A DNA stretch of 22,694 nt, from the NCBI GenBank assembly GCA_034698045.1, contig JAQGAU010000914.1, positions 1 to 22,694 on the forward strand. The letters run 5' to 3'. Position 1 is the first letter of the stretch, and each line of letters starts with the position of its first letter. Positions 1 to 11,500 of this stretch are shown here, piece by piece. The position numbers were made by a program, and so were the translations under genes. Source of the DNA: Paramacrobiotus richtersi (Eukaryota > Tardigrada > Eutardigrada > Parachela > Macrobiotidae). The notes beneath the pieces were generated by a model, which was not told where the DNA came from, did no database searches, and saw only the letters and a program-made list of their open reading frames with translations.

Positions 1-29
1 CGTATGAAATAATTCTGTTGTTTCCGTAG

Positions 30-3000
30 GTTGGAATACTCTCATGTTAACATGGTACGTAAATTATTACTTTATTATGTAACTGCTGAAACCGTCCGGG
101 CGGGGACACACTGTCCGCCGGACCCTTTGTCTCTGAGACCGTTAAAACGGTTCGTACGACCAAATTCCGTCCCACGATAATTTCGTATCCTGAGACAGAC
201 TGCCGTAGCTGAGGCGTTCAGTAACTCTCCCACCCGCTCCCTCTTCCCACACTGGTCCGCGAACCAGAGAACATTCCTTGCAATGTTCTGCGACTGGGAC
301 ATTAATTTCCCAAAGCTGAAGAACGAATTAGGCGCTAGACAGTGGTTATTATTTTCAAGCGTGTATATTAACTGCGGCACGGTTTCTTAGACGTTATATT
401 ATAGCCGCATCCACTCGGAATTTACCCATACGGCATACAGTACCTCTAGGGAACAGTATGTGGTCAACAGAACTCTAGAGGATCAAAGATTACTCTGGTG
501 AAATTTAGCATCCCTTTAGAAAACATTCTTGGACGATACGTTCTGCTCACGTAGCACACTGGGGAACAGTGTCAGGCTATTGCAAATACTGTAGTAGCTG
601 GCTCCGCAAAACAGTCTGGGGAGAAGTGTATGGGAAAGGCTCAACGTTTCAGAGCGATCTGCTAATCAAAAAACGTTAAGTGGACACAGCTTCTGCCGGA
701 CCGAACGCCGACTTTGGACTAATATAACAGCATCCATATTCGCCGCACGGTTTTAGCGGTCACGTTACAATCATGTCTAGATCTACTGAGCCAATTCAAT
801 GCAATCACTGTCTAAACTGTCTGCAATTATCATAACACACAGCTCATCATGACTGCAATAGAACCATTGTATCCAAATTATAAATAAACTGAGAAATTGT
901 TTTTTCTCACTAGCATCGAAGCGACCGACGCGGATCTCCAGGCTCAAGGTTATGCCGACACCTGGGTGACCTCGTCAATGTTGGCATACGACGGGCTGAA
1001 TGCCTTCGTCGTGGATATTCTGACGCGATTGAAATGGAAATCGGTGTTTGTAATTAACGACGCTAAATCCAGTCCTTGGTTTCGAGGAGCTTACAAATCC
1101 GTCATGCGCACAGTCCGGGCCAACCTTCCAGACAGTCAAGTGAACGGGCATGTCCTGACGATTGCAGAAGCGGAAAGTAACGATTTTGCGTTTTTATCGA
1201 GAGTACAGGAAGTCAGTCGAAGTTAGTCAGCGATGTCTCTTCAGAGAGCCTTCAGCTAATGTGATCTGTGGTTGATCAACTGTTCTGTTATTTCAGTTGT
1301 GTTTTATCTTGGAGCCACCCAGAACTTGCGTTTGCTCATGGTATACGAAATGTAACATGTACATAATGCACATATCCTACGATATCATAGGATATGAAAA
1401 TCGGGCGTTTCATTTTGCAGGCAGCAGCAGCTGAGCGGGGAATGCTAACAAGCGGAGAATTTGTAAGTCGCATTCGTTGGAAATGTTAATGGCTCGTGCC
1501 GGTTACAAACAAACCATTCGCTGGTGGTTTCGAAAAAGCGACGTAACAAACGAACATTTCATTTCGGTTTATATCAGGTTTTCATTGCTGTGGAACCCTA
1601 TCCAAGGGAAGACGGTGGTTGGGGGACTTACAGCTGGAAAGCTAATGATTCCTTAGACGATGTGAGTCACAAGTTCAAATAACCCGGTTTCATTTACGAT
1701 CTGGCTTTGACCGGCTATCCTTTATTGTTTGCTATACATTCCAGATGCTCGAGCAGCCTTGGCGCTCTCTATTGTTAATAACTTTAGCGGACAATGAACG
1801 GGATCGAAAAGCACTGATCGCTCGTCGGTTTCCAATCTGGGCCGGTTTATCTAAAAGTTTTTACGGATCTGATTTACCAAATAATTCACTCGAGGTAACA
1901 AGCCTGAAACCCTGCCGTGCTGGAAAGTGCACGTATGTGCCAGCACTTTGTCTTTTAGATAAATTTCTCGCAAGTAATGGCGTACGAAGGCATGCAGATC
2001 TTCCTAAAAGTAAGTAATATCATTTTACTTGGACAAGAGTCCCATTCCGACAAACGTGTCGGAAACTAACTCTTGTCCACGTAAAGACAGTTTGCACTTG
2101 TCTCTTAAGGTACTTGAAGAAGCCATTCAGGAGGCTCCATTACCGGATCTCACGGATGGTCGAGCTTTTGCCAAGCGGTTCCAGAATCGCACGATCCAGT
2201 TACCATCGGGAAATGTCTCCTTTAATGAAGCCGGTAACCGATGCTTGGATCTTCACTTGCGGGACTACGATATGCACACAAAGAGCTGGAAGGTATAAGA
2301 TTATCAACTCGAAGATGACACTCCGGATGCATTGAGAATACCTTGTATTGCAGCCGGTGTTGATGTATGTATCGGCAGCTAAGTCCGTTATCCCTTTAAA
2401 TGACATCGATTGGCCCCATCGCGTTGGGCCACCGTTGAACGAACCGCTTTGTGGATACACCGGTGCAGCAGCACAGTGCACACGACGTACGAATGTGTTT
2501 CAGATCCGAATGATGGACTATACGTACATTTCTTATTTTTGTTCAGGTCTGGATATCCTACCATTTGTAGCTGGGGTCGCCGCTTTGGCTGTGGCGATGA
2601 TTGCTGGAATTAGTGGATTTCTTTACAGGTATATAGTAGCCTAATGATAAGCGACAGCAAGCTGCATTTCTCGTGCTAAGTTAGCATCGTTCCTCTGCAG
2701 TCGGTATGCGCAACAAAGAGCTGAAGCCGCACGCCGTTGGTAGCTTAACATCCAGTACCTTCTCCATAAGTCATTCAGTCAAATGTCCAGTAATATGTCA
2801 TCTGTGGAGGAGATCTTGCATCCACTCAGCGATTTTCCGGATATACAACTACAGGAGGAAACCGAAATTACTGTGAGATCTTCCAGCTGAAGGACAGTAC
2901 GCAATGAATCAATCACAGTGTTCTTTCTGACTTCAGAACACGCATTATCATGGACACATGTCTTACATGGGGAGACAAACATGGGTCAAAGCATTGGCAA

Positions 3001-4980
3001 CTCCGGACCATCATTTTCATCATTTCGGACAAATATCCAAGCTGTTAACATCGGTAAGCGAAAACTTTGTTGCTACCATGCGGTATCAGGTAGTAGCATG
3101 CTTCATGCTTTTTACAGCTTAGTTTACTCAATAACGAAAACATTACGCAATTTATTGGAATGTGCTACAACCACGACAAGACATCCATACTGTTACTGGA
3201 CGAGTATTGTCCACGTCGATCTTTGCATGACGCCTACCTGCAGCTGAGATCCGTCAGCGAACTGAAAAGGTCATTTGTTCAAGATCTTTTGAAGGTGATC
3301 TCCATTAAAACTTAACTACATTATCGTTTGTGAAAGTTAATAGCAAAACGTAACTCCAACAGGGAATGAAGTATATTCACGAATCAACATACAAAAAACA
3401 CGGATTTCTAAGCAGTTACTCCTGCCTTCTAAGCAAGAACTTCACCCTGAAAATCGCTAAACTGAGATATGCTCAAATCAAATCATTGCTCAACCATAAA
3501 GTCACCGTACTGAAGTTCGATATCGGTAACGATCAAGAAATTTTCTGGACCGCTCCGGAGGTGTTGCGAGGGATCACCTACCCAAATCAAAAGTGTGATA
3601 TATTTTCCTTGGGGATTATACTAAACGAAATCTTCATGGCGGAAGCGCCGTACTCGGACATTCCGCTGAGTCCAACAGGTTAGCAGTTGTGTATTGTAAA
3701 ACATTCGTCCTTATTTTTGATTGGATTGCAGAGGTTTATCAAAAAGCTGCATTGTCACACTATGCGGAAACCTATCGTCCGCGCATCGATGGACGAATGA
3801 TGGACCAGTCTATGCAGGACCTTATTGAGCAATGTTGGCATGAAATTCCCGACAAACGTCCAAACATTCAGAAAGTATTCAAATCGATGACGCAGATTAT
3901 GAATCTTCGACATGCGGACTCACTGGTTGGACGGATACTGAATCGCTTGCACGTTTATGCAAGGGACCTGGAGATAAAAGTTCAGCTGAGAACTGAGGAT
4001 CTTCTAGCTGAGCAGAGGCTCTGCGATGCCCTACTGCAACAAATGCTTCCAAAGTATGCAGAAACGCTTTAAATTGTGTCACCATCATAACAATCTCCTT
4101 TACAGTTTGATTGCATGCCATTTCGCTTAACTTTTACAGATCAGTTGTGGAGCGGTTACGAGCCCACAGGCCAGTAGAGCCGGTGACCTTTAACCATGCT
4201 ACAGTCTATTTTGGTGACCTGCTGGGATTCGTTGACTTCGCCTTGATTGCCACACCCCTGGCGGTCGTTGAGTTTCTGAATACGGTGTATTCTTGCTTTG
4301 ACAGTCTTATTACGACCTATGATGTGTATAAAGTGGAGACCGTTAGTGATTCTTACGTGGTAAGAAGTGATCTGTTCTGGATGCAGAACAGTGCTGTAGC
4401 AAATCATGGTACCTGCTTTAGGTGGCCAGTGGTCTTCCAGAGCCAAATGAAGATATTCATGTGACGGAAATCGCTAAAATGGCTTGCCGGTTAATGTACG
4501 AATATGAGCGTGCAACGTTCCGATATAACACCAAACTCCGAATTGGGATCCATTCGGGTAATTAATTTTCATAACTTGTGCTGATGACTATGAAATATAA
4601 AGCAAAACCGTAATATCGATTCCATTTGTAGGGCCGATCGTTGCTGCAGTGGTTGGGAAAGCCATTCCGCGATACTGTTTGTATGTGTTTTTGATTTTTG
4701 TAGAATTGAGATCCAAATGAAAACGTTACGTTTCAGGTTTGGTGACACTATGAATACGGCCAGCAGAATGATGAGTCACGGGCAAGCTGGGAAAATTCAC
4801 ATCAGTCCAGAAACGGCGTTCCTTCTGCGAGAAAGCACTACCTTCCGGTTAACGCCAAGAGGGATTAACAGCATTAAAGGAAAGGGGGATATCTATACAT
4901 TCTGGCTGGACGCTTATGACGCACAACGACTAAATGGTCGTCGATCGATCACGGAAGTCCAGCTGTCTACCAAACTATGA
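30..4980 (+). CDS. Receptor guanylyl cyclase A (natriuretic-peptide-receptor type), 5' partial
   Basis: Single-pass receptor expected to make cGMP from GTP on the cytoplasmic side. Exons: 30-54, 914-1221, 1297-1340, 1421-1462, 1578-1661, 1745-2009, 2087-2292, 2354-2486, 2547-2628, 2701-2739, 2779-2872, 2937-3053, 3118-3294, 3363-3678, 3732-4053, 4140-4359, 4422-4557, 4632-4680, 4737-4980. Phases join without a stop. Order: ligand-binding domain (WPHRVGPP and CGYTG just before the membrane), transmembrane helix (2547-2628), kinase-homology domain (ENITQFIG, EYCPRRSLHD, WTAPEVLRG), signalling helix, cyclase domain. Cyclase residues look intact: metal Asp in YFGDLLGF (4216-4218) and ETVSDSY (4348-4350), guanine-selecting Glu in KVET and Cys in PRYCLFGD, Asn/Arg in NTASR. 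The first exons lie left of the window. Uncertain: the 1895-2086 junction (alternative 1894 to 2038) and a 39-bp intron at 2740-2778. Confidence 0.87.
55..913 (+). other. Long intron of rGC-A (859 bp)
   Basis: Runs from GTACGT after the 25-nt exon at 30-54 to a pyrimidine-rich TTTTTTCTCACTAG acceptor. The left exon (reading WNTLMLT) has the same 25-nt length and the same entry and exit phases as exon 3 of rGC-B, which supports the join. The paralogue also has a long intron here (12892-13484). It holds a GC-rich palindromic patch near 94-165 and a stop-free antisense stretch (75-380), neither of which I can assign to a gene. Confidence 0.7.
1367..1392 (+). repeat. Palindrome in rGC-A intron
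   Basis: CATATCCTA and TAGGATATG are perfect 9-bp arms around an 8-bp centre that contains GATATC. They lie in the intron 1341-1420. Confidence 0.6.
1846..1963 (+). repeat. Inverted repeats around the rGC-A 1745-2009 exon
   Basis: TTTATCTAAAAG (1846-1857) is matched perfectly by its reverse complement at 1952-1963. Inside lies a second inverted pair, GTGCTGG (1917-1923) and CCAGCAC (1940-1946). Such pairing is unusual inside coding sequence and makes the exon boundary here (1894 or 2009) uncertain. Confidence 0.6.
2024..2085 (+). repeat. Long near-perfect RNA-type hairpin in rGC-A intron
   Basis: The outer arms 2024-2040 and 2069-2085 pair at 16 of 17 positions (one T/C mismatch). After a 4x4 internal loop, a perfect 8-bp stem (2045-2052 with 2057-2064) closes on an AACG tetraloop. 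In the preferred model it fills the 3' end of a 77-bp intron (GTAAGT at 2010, AG at 2086). Confidence 0.75.
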
Positions 4981-5199
4981 TCATCACTTTTCAATCCTGT
5001 TCGCGTAGGATGCTTTTCTTATTATTTTTAAAATATATTCCCGTTTGCTGTACTGGTATCATGTGTTACCATGTATGCAGCCAGATTCGAGAGAAACTGC
5101 TAATCAAGCAGAATTTCACTGAAATATAAAACCCTTCTTATAGTGTGCCAAAACACACTTGCATGGAAGGTCACGTACTGTAATCAGTCAAAAACATTA

Positions 5200-7954
5200 T
5201 TACCCAAGATAACCCAAAATCCCACCACTACCCTTTCCCGGTTTATCTTTTCCCGACTCAGGCTTATCATCCGGCTTGTCCTTGCCTTTTCCTGGCTTAT
5301 CTTTTCCACCAAACAAGAAACTCGCTCCGGCATTGAAAATATCATCGACTACAGGCTTTGCTCCACCCGGTACCACTCCAGACACAAGCGAGCCGATCTC
5401 CCCCTTTGCGGCATTGTAAGCATTGGCAACCGCCTGTTTCGCGTTGGATCGGAACCAGATTGTCAGTTCCGTCATGTTGATGTTCAGCTTTTTACCACTC
5501 GGAAGGAGTAAGCCGAGATTGGCAGCGTTTTGCTCCATTAACTGCTTGAGATTGTCCACGGACATGAAAGCCGACACGTCGGGAATGTAGACGCCGATAG
5601 TGTCGCTGAGGACGCTTCCGAGACCGGTGTTGGAGCTGGCGCTTGGTTTGCTGCTAGGACCGGAAGAACCGGAAGTCCCTGATGTGCCTAATATTCAGAA
5701 AGTTAGCGGCGTTGACTTGATTATAATACTATAACATGTTAGGAACCTGAAGACTCAGAAACATTAGCTTAAGACCTGCTCAGTCCTTCTCAGATTAATT
5801 TGAGCGGTGATCGATCTTTAAGCTTTGCTAATGCACTTTAAGCGCAATATAGTGCGCTACTACACTACACTGCGGTTTGCTAGTTGCGCAGTTTTTGGTC
5901 ACTACGCAATAGTTTCTCTACACAGTCATTTACTTCTGACACGATTAGCATTTCTCCTTGCATGCGTACCTGATGTCCCAGAAGTTCCACTAGTACCGGA
6001 CGTTCCACTGGTTCCCGACGTACCAGACGTTCCCGAAGTTCCAGATGTTCCGGCCTGCAAACCCGCCACAACGCTCCTCAGACCACACCCGTACATCATG
6101 TTGATATAGGCCCGGGCGGTGGCACTGACAGCACCGATGATATTTTGCCCAGCAGCATACAGAGCTTCAATGGCATTTTTGTACGTGCGAACTGGTCCTG
6201 TGTTGTTGTAAACCCTTGGTATGCCGGCGCTGACACGGGATTCGATGCTCATTTCGTTCTTTCCGCGGCGGATCTTAACGAATCCCTTGTCACCCCAGTC
6301 GCTGCCCCACGAGTTGGCCACCAGCCAATACGGTTTGCCGGATTCCTTATCAACTCCCCAACCGATGATTTTCATGGCATGGAAACCAGTGCGTTCGCCG
6401 CTGGAAGGATCGTGCTCGTAGACCCCTAATACAAACATTCTTATGAATATTACACAACAAGAAAACCACATACCATATAACTCTGTACATTCTTCGAACC
6501 TGTAGTGAAATTCTTAAAATCTGGAAACATTTCCACAACCACACTAACTGATCCGTTCGTCATAAGCTCCAGCTGCATATCGCGCTGGGTTTGTTGCACA
6601 TCTACGACTTCCAGGCGTTTGTCGAACTTGGTCACCATGTACCATGATTCACCTGAAATAAGTTATAGAAAAGCTCACAACAAGAATCGCAAAAGGCCCG
6701 AGAAAACTCTCCAATACCATAATAACGGTCGTCCGGGTAGATGCGGTTATGATTCGGTAAGCATCCTTTGAGGCAAGTAGGTGTCGGCGCTCCGTCATCC
6801 TCATGTGCCGGTTTGATAAGATACGGCATACAGCCCTGCATTTCGCCAAAATTGCCACCGGTTACGACACCTTCGGTAACGAAGAAGTCGTACGCCATTT
6901 CCACAAGGCCACCTCTGCTGTTGCGTTAGAAGAAGAGAATTTTCATATATGCTCAACAAATTCTTCGTACAGCTAAATCAAATTAATTGAGTGATGCTGT
7001 TACTCTTTTTTGTAATAAAACGTTCTCCTGTTTAAAATTCGGTGTATAACTGCAGAAAGCTTTAGAAATTTAAGTACCATCCAGATCCACAAGTAGCGCA
7101 CGTAGGACAGCACGTCAGCATGTCTTGTGCGGATAAGTGGACAAACAAGTCTTGATTTTTGGAGAAAATGCACAACCGATCGGTCAGGGCTTCCACTACA
7201 GTATGTGCCTGGATAACGAAATATCCCGGCAAAATGAACCAAAGTCATTCAGAAAGTAGTAACTTTTATACGTACCCAACACGCGCCACATCCTCCTTGC
7301 ATACGGACTTGGTCCAGACTCTTGCACTTTGGCCACTTCTTTCTGGCATCAAACTCATCAGGAATAGTGGCGTCCTGGAGTTCCGGTGGAATATACTGCT
7401 GAGGCAGCATGCCGGCGTGTTTTGTGTCCAGCCATTTGACACCGAGCGAGCTGAGATACGCGACTGGATTGTCGATAATTTTCTTGCTGCCTTCAAGGAG
7501 CTTTGAGGCTAGCTCTTTCGCCGAAACGGCGATAGCAGGACTATCATATAGACCATACAAAATTATTATTTCGATCGTATTCAACAATTAAACACTCCAA
7601 AAGGTACAGCCACGTTCGCACAATTAATGCAGTCTAAATCAAAACGTATGTGTGCAACGTATATGCGTACACACACTCGAAACTGCAATTAAAATTGCAG
7701 TTGGTTTAATTTAGGTTGTGATTAGCGTACGGCTTTGACTAAAGTACGTAATTAAGATTCAAACAATTAGGAAATAATTCACGTTTCGGTTGAAAGTAAC
7801 GCATTCGGCCACGCGACGCGAAAGAGGAACGAAGCACGCACCGGACGATTTGTTACATTAACAATGATGCAGTTCAGTAGTCTTACATGGATACATTGCT
7901 GTCCAGGGCAGACCCGCTGGCAATGAAAAGTCCAAGCAATATCCACACCTTCAT
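5200..7954 (-). CDS. Secreted cathepsin B-like cysteine protease with novel C-terminal extension
   Basis: Papain-family (C1A) protease, 586 residues. Exons on the minus strand: 7887-7954, 7276-7540, 7078-7208, 6718-6917, 6500-6652, 5970-6425, 5200-5687; phases agree throughout. The start at 7954 opens a signal peptide ([16 protein letters not shown]). A short propeptide precedes the mature domain at [11 protein letters not shown] (about residue 82), which has oxyanion Gln104, catalytic Cys110 (QGGCGACW), His288 ([11 protein letters not shown]) and Asn310 (VANSWG). [13 protein letters not shown] and [12 protein letters not shown] place it with cathepsin B. The occluding loop is altered: KPAHEDDG stands where paired histidines and a cysteine are usual. 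Past about residue 347 the protein continues for some 240 residues, far beyond normal family length: a helical stretch, ten GTS repeats (401-430), an unknown segment, and a Lys/Asp/Pro/Gly tail. Confidence 0.88.
5688..6065 (-). repeat. (GTS)n coding 9-bp tandem repeat, split by an intron
   Basis: About eight degenerate 9-bp units at 5970-6056 encode GTS repeats of the protease linker. The array is interrupted by the intron 5688-5969, and two more GTS units plus a GSS follow at the start of the last exon. Synonymous third positions differ between units, so the repeat is conserved better as protein than as DNA. Confidence 0.8.
7680..7701 (-). repeat. 10-bp arm palindrome in protease intron 1
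   Basis: AACTGCAATT and its exact reverse complement are separated by two bases, within the intron 7541-7886. A shorter relative (AACTGCA, four A, TGCAGTT) lies near 16131. Confidence 0.55.
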
Positions 7955-8555
7955 GGTCGTAGATCCTTGGTAAGCGTCGGTATGAAACGAGTGCGAATAC
8001 TAACACACCTCGAAGCGGTAAACTGCCGCTTGCAAGTAACAATCCACAGTTACACAAACTATTCGCAGCGTTCGTAGAAATTTAACAAGAAACGTGCAAA
8101 AATGCCTGCGCCATTTGCTGCGCAATGCAGTTTTTAGTTCTTAACCTTCTTGTCCTACCCCACTACGTTTTCAGCGATACAGGTTGCTTGGATATCCAAA
8201 TCTGATACTTTACGCTGTGAATGGTAAACACTTAGCGGCCACCTGATAGTATGCTTTGCTTTGCACCTTTTGGGCAGGGAATGCGAACAGGAATCTAGGA
8301 AGGCCCTACGAGTACGCTTTTACTGCACACGCGAATCAGGTGCAGAATTTATTTTATTGCTAAAATACTGAAAATTGCATATGAACATAAATCGAAACCA
8401 TTCAAACAAGATCACATAACACTAGGCTAAGTTAACACGGAATGGAAGCAAATGTTGGGGACAAAAACAAACAAGTAAACAATAACAAACGACGAAGAGT
8501 TCACGACCGAGACCCAGTCGCTTTCCGGCTGCAACTTTCTCTTTTTGTCACACCG
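7955..8555. other. Spacer between protease start and rGC-B stop
   Basis: About 600 bp holding the 3' flank of rGC-B, including its likely polyadenylation signal, and the presumed upstream region of the protease gene. I see no coding exon and no clear core promoter motif. Confidence 0.5.
8347..8358 (-). promoter_or_regulatory. Probable poly(A) signal of rGC-B
   Basis: On the minus strand two overlapping AATAAA hexamers occur about 200 bp after the rGC-B stop codon (8556-8558). Confidence 0.45.
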
Positions 8556-11500
8556 TTAGGCATCCACAGAACAGCCAGTCAACCAGAACGTCATCATTGC
8601 GGTTTTTCCCTAAACATTATGCGCACTGTGAGCATTACGTATACGACATATCTATAGCACAACGATATGATCGTTCTATAGGGCCATTTTCGTACTTTGA
8701 TAGTAATTGTGCCTCTCGGCTCGATGACATACGTTCCAACTGAGCGCAGCAATTTTTCGCTACTAGTACTCAAGTGAATCCTCGATGCTGTAAGGCGAAA
8801 GAATTGTGATGCAATGTTCGAATGCAGTGGAGGTTGACTGATTTCTAGCATATACCTTCTCCATGGCTTTCCATTCGGCTTCCTGTATTGATGGTGTCAC
8901 CAAACCTTGAACACAAAAAGGTTTGTTATTTTCTGACTTAGTATGCAGCAATGCAAATGGTTTTTTTGGTTTGAGAAAAATTTTTTAATAGAACTCACAA
9001 ACAGTATCTCGGCATCCGAGTGCCCACCACGCCGGCTGCGCAAGGGCCTGCAAATTTTCATAACGAAACTGTGACGAAGTGACCTTTTGATGTACTGCTA
9101 ATCTTTTATTAAAAATTCCCCACCAGAGTGAATTCCTATCCGAACATCCAAATTCGTCATGGTTCTCGTATGGAGTAAAAGCACATTCGAATGCCAAACA
9201 CTCAAAAGGTCCAACGACGTGTCCGCGATTTCTTTTCCATGCCGGAAACCATTACGAATCGGAAGCCCGCTTGCTACCTTTAGCAGTATTAAACGATTAT
9301 TCTCTAGACTGGTGTTTCGGGGATATTTTTACCATATAGCTGCCCTTGATAGTTTCAATCTTGTACACATCATGCCGTTGAATGGTTTGATCAAAGGTGA
9401 AATACACCGTATTCAGCAAAGTCACGACTTCGTGTGGTGGCGAAACGACGCAGAATGTATCAAACCCTACTAAGGAACTGAACAACACGGTCACTTGTTT
9501 GTAGTGTTCAACGGGGATCGGCTCCTTGTTCCGAAGTTTGGCTACATATACACTGCAAAAGAGCTTCGATTAGACTTACTGCAGTTGCGGTGTTGTGATT
9601 CCTTCATACCTGGGAATCATTTCCCGGAGAAGCGTATCAACCTTATGCGTTTCGGCCAAAAGTTCATGCGCTCGACTGGCCACCATTGCTTCCAGTTGGG
9701 CGGAATATGCTTGTAAGCGAGCAAGGATATCGTCAACTATACTGACACCGGAGTCAAAGGTTCGTAATCTGGAAGTTATGGTGGAAAGGGAAAGACGCTC
9801 CATATCATCAAATGCTATACATCCGTTTAAAACCGTTCGTAGTTTCTCTGGAAGCGCTTGCGTATCCAGCGGGGTAAATGGTGCTATCCTTGTTCGACTT
9901 GATAATTTTGGTATCAGCTCTAAAATACGGACACAACAACCTTTTCCAGACATTTTTCTACAAATTGTTTGCAGCAAACCTTTTATTTCAGTTGCGTCGT
10001 TAAGGTCGATTCTGTACGGAGTCATCCCGGTCATGATTTCCCCCATGACAATTCCAAACGAAAAGATATCGGCGATTTTAGAGCCCTCTTTGAATACGCC
10101 AGCGTGCTGTTCCGGCGCATCCCATAACCGCTCCATTTGAACGGCATTCGATGCTTGGTAGTTCAGCGACGACAGCAGTTTCTTCGAAGCATAGTTAGAC
10201 AGCTTCACTGCAAAACGACTGTCAAGGAGAGTGGTGAATGATGACAAGGAGCCATGGAACTTTAAACGGGAAGCGTGAAGGTAGGAAAGTCCCTTAAAAG
10301 GGAAACACTGGAACAAGGACTAATGCGGTATTGCTGAGTATTTACCGAGAGGATTTCATGCAGCAATCGCATCTGGATCTTCTGATTGAGTAAATTAGCT
10401 TTGTCGTCCAGAAGGAGACGCAAAGGACCACGACCATATGGCCATAAGAAAGACAGCTGATCGCTGGATACGACGACTCCAATCAGACTGTTTGTATGGT
10501 CTTGTGAAATGGACTTCATCTGCGAATTAAATTCTTAAAGAAGCAATTTCCGTGTATTAACGTTAAAATTGCGTTTCGCTTACGTCAGCCAAAATTTCAC
10601 GAAATTTGGTATTCACAGTCAGTAAGCCGGTCGTTGTCACAATGTCCTTGCTATATGACCACACCCGCTTGGAATCAAAGGTAACCACCGGGTCTCTTGT
10701 TTTCCGGGAACGATGTGACTTCGTCTGCGAGCTTCGATTTAATTCCGACATTTTGGATGCTTTAACCTGCCCCAGTGTCGGATTGGCAGTTGTAATCACA
10801 ACCAAATCCGCATTCAGATTCCACCAAATGGAGAAGCGTTCCTGATAGCGAACATATTTCCAGTACCCCAAGGGAATCCCGGTGGCTGCACTGACGACAA
10901 TGACGAATAGGACTGCGCCCACGATTGGAAAGGTCAGGGCTAGAACATCACCAGTATATTAACAGTAGTCCACAGATAAGTGTGCTATCATGCTCACACA
11001 GTGGTGGATTGCATTGATCGTTTAAGAATCCACATAACGGCGTATTGGAAGGTAGTGCCTTCTCACCAAACCAAGTATCCGCTAAAGTGGACACTGCGGT
11101 GATGGAATTGTTCGCCCATGTGTGATACCATGTCACCTAACAAATAATACATGTACATAGTGTAATCATTTCTTGTACAATCTCAGTTGGCTATAATTAT
11201 GAAAATATGTATGTTTCAAGTACTTTAATTCAAAAATAGCGAGAGATGGTGTAACACACCTCAAACGTGCCACTTGCAGTGTCAAACTTAAGAAAGTGAG
11301 TGTCCCGGTTCCGCATCCCGTTCTCTCCAATCACGGTAGCTCGGAATCCGAAATCGAAGGTTCGACTGACAAACTTTTTGCTAAACTCTTTGCCCGACAA
11401 GCCTGCCAACTCTGGTATGGACTCGTTTAACACCTGCACATGTGTCATCCATTCTCATTAAAATCGGCATCACATACTGTACTGTAAGTTGTAATACAGC

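Noticed and set aside
75..380. Antisense stop-free stretch of about 100 codons followed by AATAAAG
   Set aside because: It has no ATG at its start, no recognisable domain, and lies in the long rGC-A intron with no matching upstream exon. Most likely chance or an old repeat.
897..1226. ATT/ATG-like start at 897 as the beginning of rGC-A
   Set aside because: The first codons are a pyrimidine-rich acceptor ending at 913. The phase and the 25-nt exon at 30-54 show the gene continues to the left.
2029..2298. Separate short gene overlapping the hairpin
   Set aside because: The downstream part (DGRAFAKRFQNRTI) is the ligand-binding domain of rGC-A, and the upstream part is the hairpin arm.
3689..4072. 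Independent gene ending at a TAA after MLPKYAETL
   Set aside because: The TAA lies in an intron. Splicing from 4053 to 4140 restores the MLPKSVVERL junction typical of receptor cyclases.
5825..6109. Plus-strand PDVPxVPDVP repeat protein
   Set aside because: It is the reverse-strand shadow of the GTS repeats of the protease, which fit a spliced, family-consistent frame.
8442..8555. Alternative last exon of rGC-B reading PESDWVSVV
   Set aside because: The exon 8556-8609 gives GKTAMMTFWL directly after ITIK, matching the expected cyclase C-terminus.
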